64,000 nucleotides of DNA, taken from Gemmatimonadaceae bacterium. Lineage in GTDB: Bacteria; Gemmatimonadota; Gemmatimonadetes; Gemmatimonadales; Gemmatimonadaceae. Below, piece by piece: positions 41,994 to 51,757 of the stretch (position 1 is the stretch's first letter; each line of letters opens with the position of its first letter). Both the position numbers and the translations under genes were made by a program. Location: assembly GCA_036273715.1 (NCBI GenBank), contig DASUHB010000029.1:1-64000 (forward strand), written 5' to 3'. The notes under the pieces are model-generated. The model did no database searches, had not been told where the DNA came from, and saw nothing but the letters and a program-made list of their open reading frames with translations.

Positions 41994-44363
41994 ATGGGCG
42001 CCGCGACACACCCGGCGTGCGAGACCGTCATCATTCCGGTCTCCGGGATGACGTGCGCCGCGTGCTCGAGCCGCGTGCAGCGCGCGCTCCAGGCGCGCCC
42101 GGGCGTCGAAGAGGCGGCGGTGAATCTGCTGTTGGGCAGCGCCACGATCACGTTCGATCCGCATCAGGCGACCGCCGGCGACCTGGTGGATACGGTCCGT
42201 GCCACCGGCTACGGCGCCGAGCTGCCGGCCGAGGAATCGGCGCACACGGTGCACCTGCACTCGCACGAAGCCGGCGCGCGACGGTCGGCATGGCGCGCCG
42301 GGCTCGCGCTCGCCGCCGCGTGTGTCTCGATGGTGCTGTCGATGGCGTTAGGCGGGGGCGCGATGGCCGGTTCCGCCGCATCGGTCGATCCCTTCATGCG
42401 CTGGTCGATGGCCGTGCTCACGCCGGCCGTGTCGGCGGCCGCGCCGTGGTTGTTCGCCGCCCCGAAAGCTGTGCTGCTCGGCGTTCTCCTCGCGCTGACG
42501 GTCGCCGTCATGGGGTGGGCGGGGCGCGAATTTTACACGCGCGCATGGAGTGCGTTTCGGCATCGCGGCGCCGACATGAACACGCTGATCGCCGTCGGCA
42601 CCGGGGCGGCGTTCCTCTACTCGCTGGCGGCGACGCTGGCCCCGGGCTTCTTCGTGGCGCACGGCGTGCCGGCCGACGTGTACTACGAGGCGGTGACGTT
42701 CATCATCGCGCTGATTCTGTTAGGCAACGCCATCGAGGCGCGCGCCACGCAGCGGACGTCGGCGGCGCTGCACGCGCTGGCCGCGCTGCAGCCGCCACGG
42801 GCGCGCGTCGTCGTGGATGGCGAAGAGCACGACGTACCGGTACACGAGGTGCGATCCGGCGACATCCTCGCGGTGCGGCCCGGGGAGCGCATTCCAGTCG
42901 ACGGACTCCTCGTGGCGGGTGAAAGCGCCGTCGACGAGTCGATGCTGACCGGCGAATCGATGCCGGTCGACAAGCGTCCCGGCGACGCCGTCATCGGCGC
43001 GACGATCAACGGGGCCGGCGCGTTCCGGTATCGCGCCACGGCGTTGGGCGCTGACAGCGTGCTGTCGCGCATCGTCCGGATGGTCCGCGACGCGCAGGCA
43101 ACGCGCGCGCCGATTCAGGCCCTGGCGGATCGGGTGAGCGCGGTGTTCGTCCCGGTCGTGCTCGAGATTGCGGTGGTGACGTTCGTGGTCTGGTTCGTCG
43201 CGCTGAATGGCGCTGGCGCCGGCGCGACCGCCGCCGTGCGCGCGTTTGCCGCGGCGATCGCGGTGCTGGTGATTGCGTGTCCGTGCGCGATGGGCCTCGC
43301 GGTGCCGACGGCCGTGATGGTGGCGACCGGGCGCGCGGCGCAGTCCGGTCTCCTGATCAAGGGCGGCGCGGCGCTGCAGCGCGCGGGCGATGTGCGCACG
43401 GTGGTGCTGGACAAGACCGGCACCATCACCGAGGGCAGGCCTGCAGTGACCGATGTCGTACCGGCACCCGGGGGCTCCTGGCCGGCAGCCGAGATCGTGA
43501 GGCGGGCCGCCGCCGTGGAGCGCTCGAGCGAGCACCCGGTGGCCGGCGCGATCGTCGCGCGCGCGTCGGCGTCCGATCCGTTAGGCGAAGCGGCCGACTT
43601 CCGTTCGATTCCCGGACAGGGCGCGCTGGGGTCGGTCGAGGGCAAGCAGGTCGCCGTCGGGAACGCCGCGCTCATGGCCGCGGCCGGGATCGACGTGGCG
43701 CCGCTCGCCGAGGCGGCCGCGCGCCTTACGGACGACGGGAAGAGCCTGGTGTACGTCGCCGTGGACGACATACTGGCCGGGCTGATCGCCGTCGCCGACC
43801 CGGTGCGCCCGACATCGCGCGGCGCCATCGCGCGGCTGCGCGCGTTAGGCATCGACGTCGTCATGCTCACCGGCGACAACCCGCGGACGGCACACGCCAT
43901 CGCACGCGCGGCCGGAATCGATCGCGTCGTGGCCGGCCTCCTGCCCGAAGGCAAGGTGGCCGAGATCGAGCGGCTCGGGCGCGAGACGCTCGGCGCGGTG
44001 GCGATGGTCGGCGATGGCGTCAACGATGCGCCGGCCCTGGCGCGCGCCGACGTGGGCATTGCCATCGGGTGGGGAGCCGGAACCGATGTCGCCGCCGAGG
44101 CGAGCGACATCACGCTCATGCGCGGCGGCGTCGAGGGCGTGGTCACCGCGATCGCTCTCTCGCGGCGCACCATGGCGACGATGCGCGAAAACCTCGGTTG
44201 GGCATTCGCCTACAATGTCGTCGGCATCCCGATCGCGGCGGGCGTGTTGTACCCGGCGTTCGGGATCCTCCTCAGTCCCGTCATTGCCAGCGCCGCCATG
44301 GCATTCAGTTCCGTTAGCGTCGTGGCGAACAGCCTCCGACTCCGGCGCGCTCGGCTCGACTAG
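41994..44363 (+). CDS. copA: Cu(I)-exporting P1B-type ATPase CopA
   Basis: A 789-residue copper pump. It has one N-terminal HMA domain ([11 protein letters not shown]), a His-rich linker (about 84-92), and then eight helices. P-type motifs are TGES, CPC in [33 protein letters not shown] and [11 protein letters not shown]. The last helices carry YN and MxxSS (AFAYNVVG and [13 protein letters not shown]), which define the Cu(I) subgroup 1B-1. [16 protein letters not shown] stretch replaces the more common GTGTDVA, a small variation. ATG 41994 follows the small peptide's stop by one base. Confidence 0.95.
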   Translation: MGAATHPACETVIIPVSGMTCAACSSRVQRALQARPGVEEAAVNLLLGSATITFDPHQATAGDLVDTVRATGYGAELPAEESAHTVHLHSHEAGARRSAWRAGLALAAACVSMVLSMALGGGAMAGSAASVDPFMRWSMAVLTPAVSAAAPWLFAAPKAVLLGVLLALTVAVMGWAGREFYTRAWSAFRHRGADMNTLIAVGTGAAFLYSLAATLAPGFFVAHGVPADVYYEAVTFIIALILLGNAIEARATQRTSAALHALAALQPPRARVVVDGEEHDVPVHEVRSGDILAVRPGERIPVDGLLVAGESAVDESMLTGESMPVDKRPGDAVIGATINGAGAFRYRATALGADSVLSRIVRMVRDAQATRAPIQALADRVSAVFVPVVLEIAVVTFVVWFVALNGAGAGATAAVRAFAAAIAVLVIACPCAMGLAVPTAVMVATGRAAQSGLLIKGGAALQRAGDVRTVVLDKTGTITEGRPAVTDVVPAPGGSWPAAEIVRRAAAVERSSEHPVAGAIVARASASDPLGEAADFRSIPGQGALGSVEGKQVAVGNAALMAAAGIDVAPLAEAAARLTDDGKSLVYVAVDDILAGLIAVADPVRPTSRGAIARLRALGIDVVMLTGDNPRTAHAIARAAGIDRVVAGLLPEGKVAEIERLGRETLGAVAMVGDGVNDAPALARADVGIAIGWGAGTDVAAEASDITLMRGGVEGVVTAIALSRRTMATMRENLGWAFAYNVVGIPIAAGVLYPAFGILLSPVIASAAMAFSSVSVVANSLRLRRARLD

Positions 44364-44402
44364 CGCGGCGGCACATCACACGCATTCACTCGAGGCGTCC
44401 CC

Positions 44403-44696
44403 ATGCCCAAGACCGCGCGACACGTCGAACCGGATCTGAAAGCGCGCAACCTGACTCGACTGCGCCGGATCGAAGGCCAGGTCCGGGGGCTGCAGCGCAT
44501 GGTCGAGCAGGATCGCTACTGCGCGGACATCATGACGCAGATCTCGTCGGTGCAAGAGGCGTTGCGCGCGGTCGGAAAGGAACTCATGCGCAACCACCTC
44601 AAGCATTGTGCGACTCAGGCGATCCGCGCCGGCAACAGCGAAGCGAACGCGATGTACGACGAACTGATCGACCTGATTTACGCTCGCACGCGATAA
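44403..44696 (+). CDS. csoR: CsoR-family copper-sensing repressor
   Basis: A 97-residue helical regulator. The Cu(I) ligands Cys40, His65 and Cys69 (RYCADIM, NHLKHCA) match the Cys-His-Cys set of CsoR, not the ligands of FrmR or RcnR. DNA contact residues lie in LTRLRRIEGQVRGLQRM. It closes the copper operon and should bind the operator at 41639-41658, giving negative feedback. ATG 44403 lies 40 bases after copA. Confidence 0.93.
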   Translation: MPKTARHVEPDLKARNLTRLRRIEGQVRGLQRMVEQDRYCADIMTQISSVQEALRAVGKELMRNHLKHCATQAIRAGNSEANAMYDELIDLIYARTR

Positions 44697-44759
44697 CGCC
44701 CCGGCGGCGGGGTGTCGGCCGCTTAGCCAAAGTGTGACCGATGGCCCATTTCTCGCTCG

Positions 44760-46154
44760 ATGGCCGTCGAGGCCGGCGTCCCCAAGCCAAGTGGCAGGAC
44801 GAGAGTGATGCGGCGGGGGCGGCGTGCGCGGGGCGAACCGGCATCTGGCAGGCGAGTCGTGAATCGTGCATCGAAGAAGGCCGCTCGTGGCAGCGGCAGC
44901 CACACCAAAAAAAGCGGCCGACGGCGATCCGATGCACGACGGGCACAGGATCTGGTGTGCATGTTCGTCGAGCACATCGCGGATCTCGCGATCTACGCCG
45001 TGGATGCTCGCGCGACGGTTCTGAGTTGGAATCTCGGCGCCGAGCATTGCACGGGGTTCGCGCCGAACGAGATGATCGGCCAGCCGATGTCTCGCTTGTA
45101 CACGACGACGGACCTGGCCAGCAACCTCCCGGCACGCGAGCTCGAGCAGGCGATGTCCGTTGGGCGCTACGAGTGTGAGGGATGGCGGGTGCGTCGGGAT
45201 GGGTCGCAATTCTGGGCGAAGGTCATCTTCACCGCTCTCCACGACCAAGATGACACGCTCGCTGGTTTCGGCATCGTGCTGCAAGATCTCACGGCCCAGC
45301 GTGAGATGGAGCGGCAGGAGTATGAGCACGCGCTGCAACTGGCTGCTCGCGACGCCGCGCGCATCGAGGCGGAGAAACGCGCTCGGGATCTCGCCGACTT
45401 GGTCGATCAGATCAGCGCGCAGGCGGTGGAGCTGGATCGCCGGCGGGTGGAGGCGGATGCGGCGAACCGCGCCAAGACGGATTTTCTCGCGGCGATGTCG
45501 CACGAGTTGCTCACGCCGCTCAACGCGATCGGCGGGTACGCATCGTTGCTGTCGATGGGGTTGCGTGGCCCGCTCACGAACGAGCAGCGGTCCGACGTGG
45601 ATCGCATTCGCGGGAGTCAGCTTCAGCTGCTCGGCCTGATCAACGATCTGTTGAATTTCAGCCGGATCGAGTCGGGTCGGGTTCCGTTTTCGCTGGACGA
45701 CGTGGTGCTGTCGGAGGTCGTCCGCGAGGTGACCGAGCGGATGGCGCCGCAAGTGTCGGCGCGGCGGCTGATCGAGGACCGAGTGGATTGCCCCGACGCG
45801 GTAGTCGCGCGCGCGGACCGCAGGAAGGTGGAACAGATTCTTCTGAATTTGTTGTCCAACGCGGTGAAGTACACGGCGCCGGGCGGCCGGCTCACGTGGT
45901 CGTGTTCGGCGGCCGGGGAGCGCGCGCGTCTCACGATACGCGACACGGGCCGGGGCATTCCGGCGGACCGATTGGAGGACATCTTCGAGCCGTTCGTGCA
46001 GGTGGGCCGGGGGTTCGCGCGGCCGGACGAAGGCGCTGGGTTAGGCCTGGCGATCAGCCGGGATCTGGCGCGTGCGATGGGCGGCGACCTGATGGTAGAG
46101 AGCGAGCCGAACGTGGGGTCGGCCTTCACGCTGGTCCTGCCGCGCGCTCGTTAG
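44760..46154 (+). CDS. Soluble PAS-domain sensor histidine kinase
   Basis: A cytosolic kinase of up to 464 residues. A Lys/Arg-rich N-terminal extension of about 65 residues precedes a PAS domain (about 70-185), a coiled coil (about 185-235), HisKA with SHELLTPLNAI (Leu replaces the usual Arg) and HATPase with LLNLLSNAVKY, DTGRGIP and GAGLGLAI. No membrane helix or receiver domain. No cognate regulator is adjacent. Starts at 44808 and 44961 are also possible; 44961 would remove the basic extension. The stop TAG lies in a GTTAGGC copy. Confidence 0.85.
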   Translation: MAVEAGVPKPSGRTRVMRRGRRARGEPASGRRVVNRASKKAARGSGSHTKKSGRRRSDARRAQDLVCMFVEHIADLAIYAVDARATVLSWNLGAEHCTGFAPNEMIGQPMSRLYTTTDLASNLPARELEQAMSVGRYECEGWRVRRDGSQFWAKVIFTALHDQDDTLAGFGIVLQDLTAQREMERQEYEHALQLAARDAARIEAEKRARDLADLVDQISAQAVELDRRRVEADAANRAKTDFLAAMSHELLTPLNAIGGYASLLSMGLRGPLTNEQRSDVDRIRGSQLQLLGLINDLLNFSRIESGRVPFSLDDVVLSEVVREVTERMAPQVSARRLIEDRVDCPDAVVARADRRKVEQILLNLLSNAVKYTAPGGRLTWSCSAAGERARLTIRDTGRGIPADRLEDIFEPFVQVGRGFARPDEGAGLGLAISRDLARAMGGDLMVESEPNVGSAFTLVLPRAR

Positions 46155-46364
46155 GCGCGCGGGTCGCCTCGGGGCGATCCGGCGATTCAGGACGCCGGCT
46201 CCAGTCGTTTGAGCTTCGGGATAACCCGATCCGCACGCCGTCGGCGGTGCGGTCGCAACGCGACGGCCCCACGCGGTGTCCAAGGATGAAGGTCAGCGAA
46301 ACACCACCGGGCAACTCGCCGTATCGGTCATCATGGTGGAAGCGCACCGGAGAGCGTCAGCGGA

Positions 46365-46982
46365 ATGACCACCCAACTCGTGAACGCCGCGCCGGACCGG
46401 CACGGGCGTGCAGTCGCCGCATCGGTCTCGCGCATCATGCGACTTCGCGACGGCATGCGGGGCGACAGGAACGCCGCGCATCCGTTCGTGCACATCGACT
46501 GCGGCGACGGCAGGGTGGCGGCGCTGGTGTCGGCGGGCGCCGCGCGCCTTGCGTTGGGCGCGGATCGGGCCCCGCCGCGCCGCGGCGCCGTTCCGATGGT
46601 GGCGTGCCTGGTCGATCGATTGCCCTTCCCCGACGGCGCGGCCGCGTACGTCGTGCTCTCCGACGTGCTGCGCTGCGCGACCGATCCCGTGCGGCTGGTG
46701 CGCGAGGCGCTGCGCGTCGCGCGCCACGGCGTGATCCTGTGCGACCGGCTGGTGAAGCGTCGCGGCGACCGGCTGCTCCTGCGCGCGTTAGACCTGGCCG
46801 ACGGCCGGCCGACGCCTCGGTACTGGACCGAGCGGCAGTGGTGGGAGATGGCAGAACGCGCGGGTGCGCACGTGACGCATTGGGATCGGGTGCGCGACGT
46901 CTATCCGGCGCCGGCCTCGTGGATGTTCGGAGGCCACTTGCACGTCGTGATGGTGCTTGAGCCGGCGCCCCCAGCTGCCTAA
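46365..46982 (+). CDS. Methyltransferase-like protein (class I fold, degenerate)
   Basis: A 205-residue protein with the outline of a SAM methyltransferase of the Methyltransf_11 type: HIDCGDGRVAALVSAGAARL takes the place of motif I, DRLPFPDGAAAYVVLSDVLRCATDP fits the middle strand, and VREALRVARHGVIL the post-IV region. The motif I glycine pattern is poor, so SAM binding is doubtful. The ATG 46365 lies 210 bases after the kinase gene. The stop TAA is part of a GCCTAAC copy. It is convergent with the ADOP permease (4 bases between the stops). Confidence 0.65.
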   Translation: MTTQLVNAAPDRHGRAVAASVSRIMRLRDGMRGDRNAAHPFVHIDCGDGRVAALVSAGAARLALGADRAPPRRGAVPMVACLVDRLPFPDGAAAYVVLSDVLRCATDPVRLVREALRVARHGVILCDRLVKRRGDRLLLRALDLADGRPTPRYWTERQWWEMAERAGAHVTHWDRVRDVYPAPASWMFGGHLHVVMVLEPAPPAA

Positions 46983-46986
46983 CGGG

Positions 46987-49641
46987 CTACGCGTCTCGGA
47001 TGGCCTCGGCCAGATCGATCCTCGCGGCGCGGCGGGCCGGCGCCCAGCTCGCGGCGAGGGCCACCATCAGGAGCACGACGATCACCAGCCCGAACGTCAG
47101 CGGGTCCGTGGGACTCACCTCGAACAGCTTGGACCTGAGCCAGCGCGTGGCGAGGAGCGCGGCGAGCACGCCGATGGCCGCGCCCAGCCCGGCGTGCGCC
47201 ATGCCGCGGCCGACGATCATCCCGGTCACGGCGCGGCGCCGCGCGCCTAACGCAAGCCGCACGCCGATCTCCCGCCGGCGCATGCTCACCGTGTAGGAGA
47301 GCGTCCCGAAGACGCCAATCGCCGCGAGCAGCGCCGCCACGATCGCAACACCGGCGACCAGCGACGCCGCATGGCGCGGGTCGGCGATCGATGCAGACAA
47401 CCGGTCCGCCATCGGCAGGGCATCGGCGACGGTCACCGACGGTTCCACCGAGCGCAGCGCCGCGCCGATCGCGGGAATCGCCGCGGCCGGATCCCCGCTG
47501 GTACGCACCACGAGCGCAAGCGTGCGTCCCCAGCCTTCCGTCATCGGCTCGTACACTCCCTCGGGCGGGTCGCCGAGGTGCGTGTATGTCACGTCGCTAA
47601 CAATGCCAATGACCGTGACGAGCGGACACGACGTGCACCCGCCCGAGACGAGCTTCCGACCGATCGCCGTGCCGTCCGGAAAATACCGATTCGCCCAGGA
47701 ACGGCTCACCAGCAGCACGGGATGCTGTCCACCGGTATCGGACGGCAGGAACATGCGGCCGTCCAACAAGCGGACGCCGAGCGCGGCGAAATAGTCTTTT
47801 GTGACGACGGTCCATGGTGTTACCGGTTGCGCCGTTCCCGCGGGTACTGGTTTGTCGACGAGGTCGAAATTGTTTTCGTTGAGATTGCCGCCGGAGAGCG
47901 GGAGTTGATCGGCCAGCCCGGCGGCAACGACGCCCGGCACCTCGCGGACGTCGTTCAATGCACGCGTCCAGTACGACGAGATCGCGGTATCGGACCCGTT
48001 GATCGGCGAGTATCTGGCGGACGGCAGCGACACGTTCACTGTGAGCACGTGCGATGGATCGAAGCCCGGACTCGTGCGCTGCAAGCGCAGGACGCTGTTG
48101 AGCAGCAGCGCCGCCGCCGCCAGGAGCGGAAGCGCCAGCGCGAATTCGGCGACGACGAATGCCGCGCGGAGCATGCGGGCGCCGCGCGTGCCGCCCACGG
48201 ATCGTTCGCCGCCGAGCACGCCGGCGGCGGAGCGTTCGCGGGCGAGATGGATCACCGGATAGGCGCCGATGATGAGCCCCGAGATCAACGCGACCACGAC
48301 GGCGAACACGATGGCCCGCACGTGGACGTGCGCCTCGGCGAGCCGCGACACCCGCGGCCCGACGACGAGCATGACGCGCACGCCCAACGTGCCTAACGCG
48401 ACGCCGGCGGCGGCGCCGGCCAGCGACACCATGATGCTTTCCGTGATCAGGAGGCGCGCCACGCGCGCCCGCGTGGCGCCGAGCACCGCGCGCAGGGACA
48501 CTTCGCGCCACCGGCCGGCCGCGCGGACCAGCATCAGGCCGGCCACGTTCGACACCGCGATGAGCATGACGAGCACGACGGCCGCGCTGAAGAGAGCGAG
48601 CGTCTTCGGGGCATCGCCGAGCATCACGCGCCGCAGCGAAACCGGGACCAGCTTCGCGTCGTGGTCCTGAAAGCTCGCCTGCCACACGACGAACTCGCGG
48701 CGGCTCACGCGCTCGAGATCGCGAGCCGCATCGGCGATGGTGAGGCCGTCCTTGAGCCGGCCGATGACGACCATGCCGAAGGGGCCGCGGCGATCCGGCG
48801 GTTTGAGCCGCGCGTCGGGCCACACCTCGCCGCGGCGGCCGCCGAGCGAGGTGTAGCGCGCATCGAGCACGCCGACGACGGAATACGCGATGTCATCGAC
48901 GTCGACGGTCTTGCCTAACGCAGCCCGGTCGCCCCCCAGATGCTCGACGGCGAAGTGGTGGGTCACGACCGCCGCGGGCGGGGCGCCGGGCGCGTCGTCG
49001 GCTGGACCCAGCGGGCGGCCGACCGCCGGCTTCACGCCCAACGTCCGCAGGAAGCCGGACGTCACGTAGCCAACGGGCAGGCGCTGCGGCGCACCGCCCG
49101 CGGCGACGGACACGTCGGTCTGCCGCAGCAATCCGACGTCGGTGAAGCTGCGCTGCCACGCCTGGATGGCCTGGAAGTCGGCGACCGACAACGGCCACTG
49201 GTTGGTGGGGGAGTTGCGCTCGAAGATCTGCACGAGGCGGTCGTCGTTGGGATACGGCAGGTGCGAGATGACGACGGCGTCGAGCACGCTGAACACCGCC
49301 GTGCACGCGCCGATGCCTAACGCAAGGATGGCGACGGCGGAAATCGTGAACGTCGGGCCGCGGCGGAGCGCGCGCGCCGCGTAGCGGATGTCCTGCTGCA
49401 ACTCGTCGAGCCACCGGGTGCCGCGCGCGTCGCGGTGCGCCTCCTTGTATCGCTCGATGCCGCCGAACGCGACCAACGCCCGGCGTCGCGCGTCCGCTGG
49501 CGACAGATGATGCAGCCGCTCGAGCTCCTTCGCCTCGAGTGCCACGTGCAGCCGCACCTCCTCATCGAGCTCGCGGTCGAGCGCACCGGGCCGCACCAAC
49601 GCGCGGATGCGCCGCACCAACTTCCGAATGGACAGGCCCAT
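46987..49641 (-). CDS. ADOP-type ABC permease (MacB/FtsX family)
   Basis: An 884-residue permease of the duplicated-orphan type frequent in Acidobacteriota and Gemmatimonadota. The N-terminal about 100 residues (DRELDEEVRLHVALEAKELE) are a non-membrane ADOP segment. Then come two FtsX/MacB units, each with a periplasmic MacB-PCD domain and FtsX helices, the first with SNVAGLMLVRAAGRWREVSLRAVLGA and the second with IGVFGTLSYTVSMRRREIGVRLALGA. No ABC ATPase gene is nearby. ATG 49641 follows GAGGG. It lies 11 bases after the PadR regulator gene and is surely cotranscribed. Confidence 0.9.
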   Translation of the reverse strand: MGLSIRKLVRRIRALVRPGALDRELDEEVRLHVALEAKELERLHHLSPADARRRALVAFGGIERYKEAHRDARGTRWLDELQQDIRYAARALRRGPTFTISAVAILALGIGACTAVFSVLDAVVISHLPYPNDDRLVQIFERNSPTNQWPLSVADFQAIQAWQRSFTDVGLLRQTDVSVAAGGAPQRLPVGYVTSGFLRTLGVKPAVGRPLGPADDAPGAPPAAVVTHHFAVEHLGGDRAALGKTVDVDDIAYSVVGVLDARYTSLGGRRGEVWPDARLKPPDRRGPFGMVVIGRLKDGLTIADAARDLERVSRREFVVWQASFQDHDAKLVPVSLRRVMLGDAPKTLALFSAAVVLVMLIAVSNVAGLMLVRAAGRWREVSLRAVLGATRARVARLLITESIMVSLAGAAAGVALGTLGVRVMLVVGPRVSRLAEAHVHVRAIVFAVVVALISGLIIGAYPVIHLARERSAAGVLGGERSVGGTRGARMLRAAFVVAEFALALPLLAAAALLLNSVLRLQRTSPGFDPSHVLTVNVSLPSARYSPINGSDTAISSYWTRALNDVREVPGVVAAGLADQLPLSGGNLNENNFDLVDKPVPAGTAQPVTPWTVVTKDYFAALGVRLLDGRMFLPSDTGGQHPVLLVSRSWANRYFPDGTAIGRKLVSGGCTSCPLVTVIGIVSDVTYTHLGDPPEGVYEPMTEGWGRTLALVVRTSGDPAAAIPAIGAALRSVEPSVTVADALPMADRLSASIADPRHAASLVAGVAIVAALLAAIGVFGTLSYTVSMRRREIGVRLALGARRRAVTGMIVGRGMAHAGLGAAIGVLAALLATRWLRSKLFEVSPTDPLTFGLVIVVLLMVALAASWAPARRAARIDLAEAIRDA

Positions 49642-49652
49642 GCTCGAGTCCC

Positions 49653-49988
49653 TCACGTCGCCTTGAGTACGCGCTCCACTGCCGTCGAGAACAGCCGCCA
49701 CTGAGAGCGTTCGGCAGCGAATTGTTTGCGGCCGTCCGCCGTCAGGCTGTAGAACTTGGCGCGTCGACCGCCCGCTTCCGGACTCGTGCCCCACTCGGCG
49801 CGAATCCACCCGCGATCCTCGAGTCGATAGAGCGCTGGATAGAGACTCCCCTGCCCGACCTCGAGCACGTCATCCGAAAGCTGACGGAGACGCTTCGAGA
49901 TGGCCCAGCCATGGAGCGGCCCGAGCACGAGCGTCTTGAGGACGAGGAGGTCGAGAGTACCCTGCAGCAGATCGGCGCGGTCAGCCAT
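49653..49988 (-). CDS. PadR-family transcriptional regulator
   Basis: A 111-residue winged-helix regulator: LLQGTLDLLVLKTLVLGPLHGWAISKRL, LEVGQGSLYPALYRLEDRGWI and a C-terminal dimerisation helix. PadR-ADOP pairs are a recurrent unit. The regulator sits first in the operon behind an operator matching its family (ACAT-N8-ATGT), so it probably represses itself and the permease until a ligand binds. ATG 49988 has only a weak ribosome site. Confidence 0.9.
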   Translation of the reverse strand: MADRADLLQGTLDLLVLKTLVLGPLHGWAISKRLRQLSDDVLEVGQGSLYPALYRLEDRGWIRAEWGTSPEAGGRRAKFYSLTADGRKQFAAERSQWRLFSTAVERVLKAT

Positions 49989-50022
49989 GTCGATTCCGTC
50001 GAAAGGGTGATGCCTTGTCGTT

Positions 50023-50056
50023 CGACAACATAGACGGGCATGTTGTCGGATGTCAA
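50023..50056 (-). promoter_or_regulatory. PadR promoter with overlapping PadR operator
   Basis: On the minus strand TTGACA (50051-50056) and TATGTT (50027-50032) form a sigma-70 promoter with 18-base spacing. A perfect 9-bp inverted repeat, CGACAACAT - 8 bases - ATGTTGTCG (50023-50031 and 50040-50048), covers the spacer and -10. The core ACAT/ATGT with eight-base gap matches the classic PadR operator. It is 35 bases upstream of the padR start, ideal for autorepression of padR and the ADOP permease. Confidence 0.75.
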
Positions 50057-50258
50057 GGTATCCGGTGGCCGGGCACCTGTTCGGTATGGGCGTCGAAGCG
50101 CGACGGTGGCGCGCCGCCGCTGGGAGATGCGAGGTGGTGGGCGCGGCCGGCGCCGGATGCCCTGGCTCTGGCGCGGCAGCCCGTCGGCGAGCAAATAGAG
50201 GCGACGCACCCCGCATCTCCGGCGCGGCGGACCCGTGCGCACGCTTTACGGAGCCAGC

Positions 50259-50999
50259 ATGCCATCATCGATTCGCATCGTCCTCGTCGGCGACAGATCG
50301 GATGCGGTCCTCGCGCACCGCGCGATTCCCGTGGCGTTGGCGCGGGCCTCGCACGACGTGCAGCGCGTCGTCCGAGCACAGTGGATGCACACCGGATCGT
50401 CAGGTCCGGAGATGGCCGCGCGACTGACGAGTGCCGATGGCGTGTGGTGCGTCCCCGGGAGCCCGTACGCGAACATGCATGCGGCGCTCGCGGCCATCGG
50501 ATTCGCGCGCCGGTCGGGCGTCCCATTCCTCGGCACCTGCGCCGGATTCCAGCATGCCCTCCTTGAATACGCGCGATCGGTCCTCGGCCTAACGGACGCG
50601 GAGCACGCTGAAAGCAATCCGGAGGCCGAGGACCCGTTGATTACGGCGTTGTCGTGCGGACTGGTGGAAGTGGAAGGCCGGGTCCATCTGGCCGAGGGAT
50701 CGCGAATGCGCGCGATCTATGGTTGCGCGGCGGCGACGGAGGCATACCATTGCAACTACGGGCTCGACCCGAGGCACGCCGAACGCTTCGCACACGCGAG
50801 CCTTCGCATCACGGCGACGGACGACGACGGCGCTGCGCGCGCCGTCGAATTGGCCGACCATCCATTCTTCGTTGCGACGCTGTTTCAACCCGAGCGTGCG
50901 GCGCTCGCCGGGCGTTCGCATCCCGTGGTCGGCGCATTCATGCAGGCGGCCGCGGCCGCCTCAGACCGGCGCAGCGGCTCGCCGGCGAGCGCGAGCTGA
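50259..50999 (+). CDS. CTP-synthase C-terminal-related class I glutamine amidotransferase-like protein
   Basis: A 246-residue stand-alone protein with the fold of the PyrG glutaminase domain: CVPGSPYANMHAALAAI, nucleophile elbow PFLGTCAGFQHALLEYAR and a C-terminal ATLFQPERAAL. In PyrG the last motif is FHPE with catalytic His; here Gln stands in its place, while Cys and Glu remain. A family of CTP synthase C-terminal-related proteins, in some species with Sec in place of Cys, has this look. The function is unknown, and glutaminase activity is doubtful. ATG 50259 has CGGAG upstream. It is divergent from padR. Confidence 0.8.
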   Translation: MPSSIRIVLVGDRSDAVLAHRAIPVALARASHDVQRVVRAQWMHTGSSGPEMAARLTSADGVWCVPGSPYANMHAALAAIGFARRSGVPFLGTCAGFQHALLEYARSVLGLTDAEHAESNPEAEDPLITALSCGLVEVEGRVHLAEGSRMRAIYGCAAATEAYHCNYGLDPRHAERFAHASLRITATDDDGAARAVELADHPFFVATLFQPERAALAGRSHPVVGAFMQAAAAASDRRSGSPASAS

Positions 51000-51120
51000 C
51001 TGTTCGTTCGCGCCGCGCGTGAGCACGTAAGCGTTTGGCGAACAGGCGACATCCAATCGATACAGCCGTCCGGCGCCTCACTGGTCTGCCGGCCACGCAC
51101 TCAATTCGACTGGAGGTCTC

Positions 51121-51645
51121 ATGAACCGCCGACGGAACGCAGTCACAGTGGCGCTTGTGTGCGTTGCGGCGATCGCCGCGGCGACACCAGCGTCGTCCCG
51201 CGCGGCATCCTTCGCGGTTGCTGCATTCAAGTGGCCGCCGTGGTTGTCCGTTGAATGGCCGGTGAATCCGTACGATCGCGCAAACCGCGATGCGTTGCTG
51301 CTCGTGCACGCCGCCATGCGCGAGGGCGTGCCGACGACTCGCGATCTTGCCGGGAGCGCCGAGGGCATCGTAAACGGACAACGTCAGACGGTGATGCTTT
51401 GGTTCGACGCCACGTCGGAGCCCGGCGTATTTGCGTTGCGTCGTCAATGGCCGTCGGAGGGCGCGTGGCTGCTCAGGATTACGTTGGCCAAGTCGACGAC
51501 GGCGCTCGTGTCGCTCGACCGGTCCGGTGCCGTCTCGTCGGTGGACGTGCCGATGCGCGCGGGAACGGGCGATCGCCTTCCGCGCGCGGTCGCGGCGCAC
51601 GAGATCGACTCGACGCTTGCAGTGATCGCGTCGCAGCGGCCCTGA
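51121..51645 (+). CDS. Exported protein of unknown function
   Basis: A 174-residue protein with a signal peptide (about 1-28, ending ASSRAAS). The mature part contains KWPPWLSVEWPVNPYD near its start and a C-terminal beta region. I do not recognise a family. ATG 51121 has GGAGG upstream. It precedes the ECF sigma operon by 112 bases in the same direction and may be cotranscribed or a target of that sigma factor (speculative). Confidence 0.65.
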   Translation: MNRRRNAVTVALVCVAAIAAATPASSRAASFAVAAFKWPPWLSVEWPVNPYDRANRDALLLVHAAMREGVPTTRDLAGSAEGIVNGQRQTVMLWFDATSEPGVFALRRQWPSEGAWLLRITLAKSTTALVSLDRSGAVSSVDVPMRAGTGDRLPRAVAAHEIDSTLAVIASQRP

Positions 51646-51757
51646 TGCGGCGCTCGCGAGTTGCCTCCGGCGACCGTTTCATCGCATCATGACGCACCAC
51701 TCTGCGGCTCGGCGCGTGGCCGTGACGTCGCACGGCCGCGCGATCCGGGGTGCGCGC

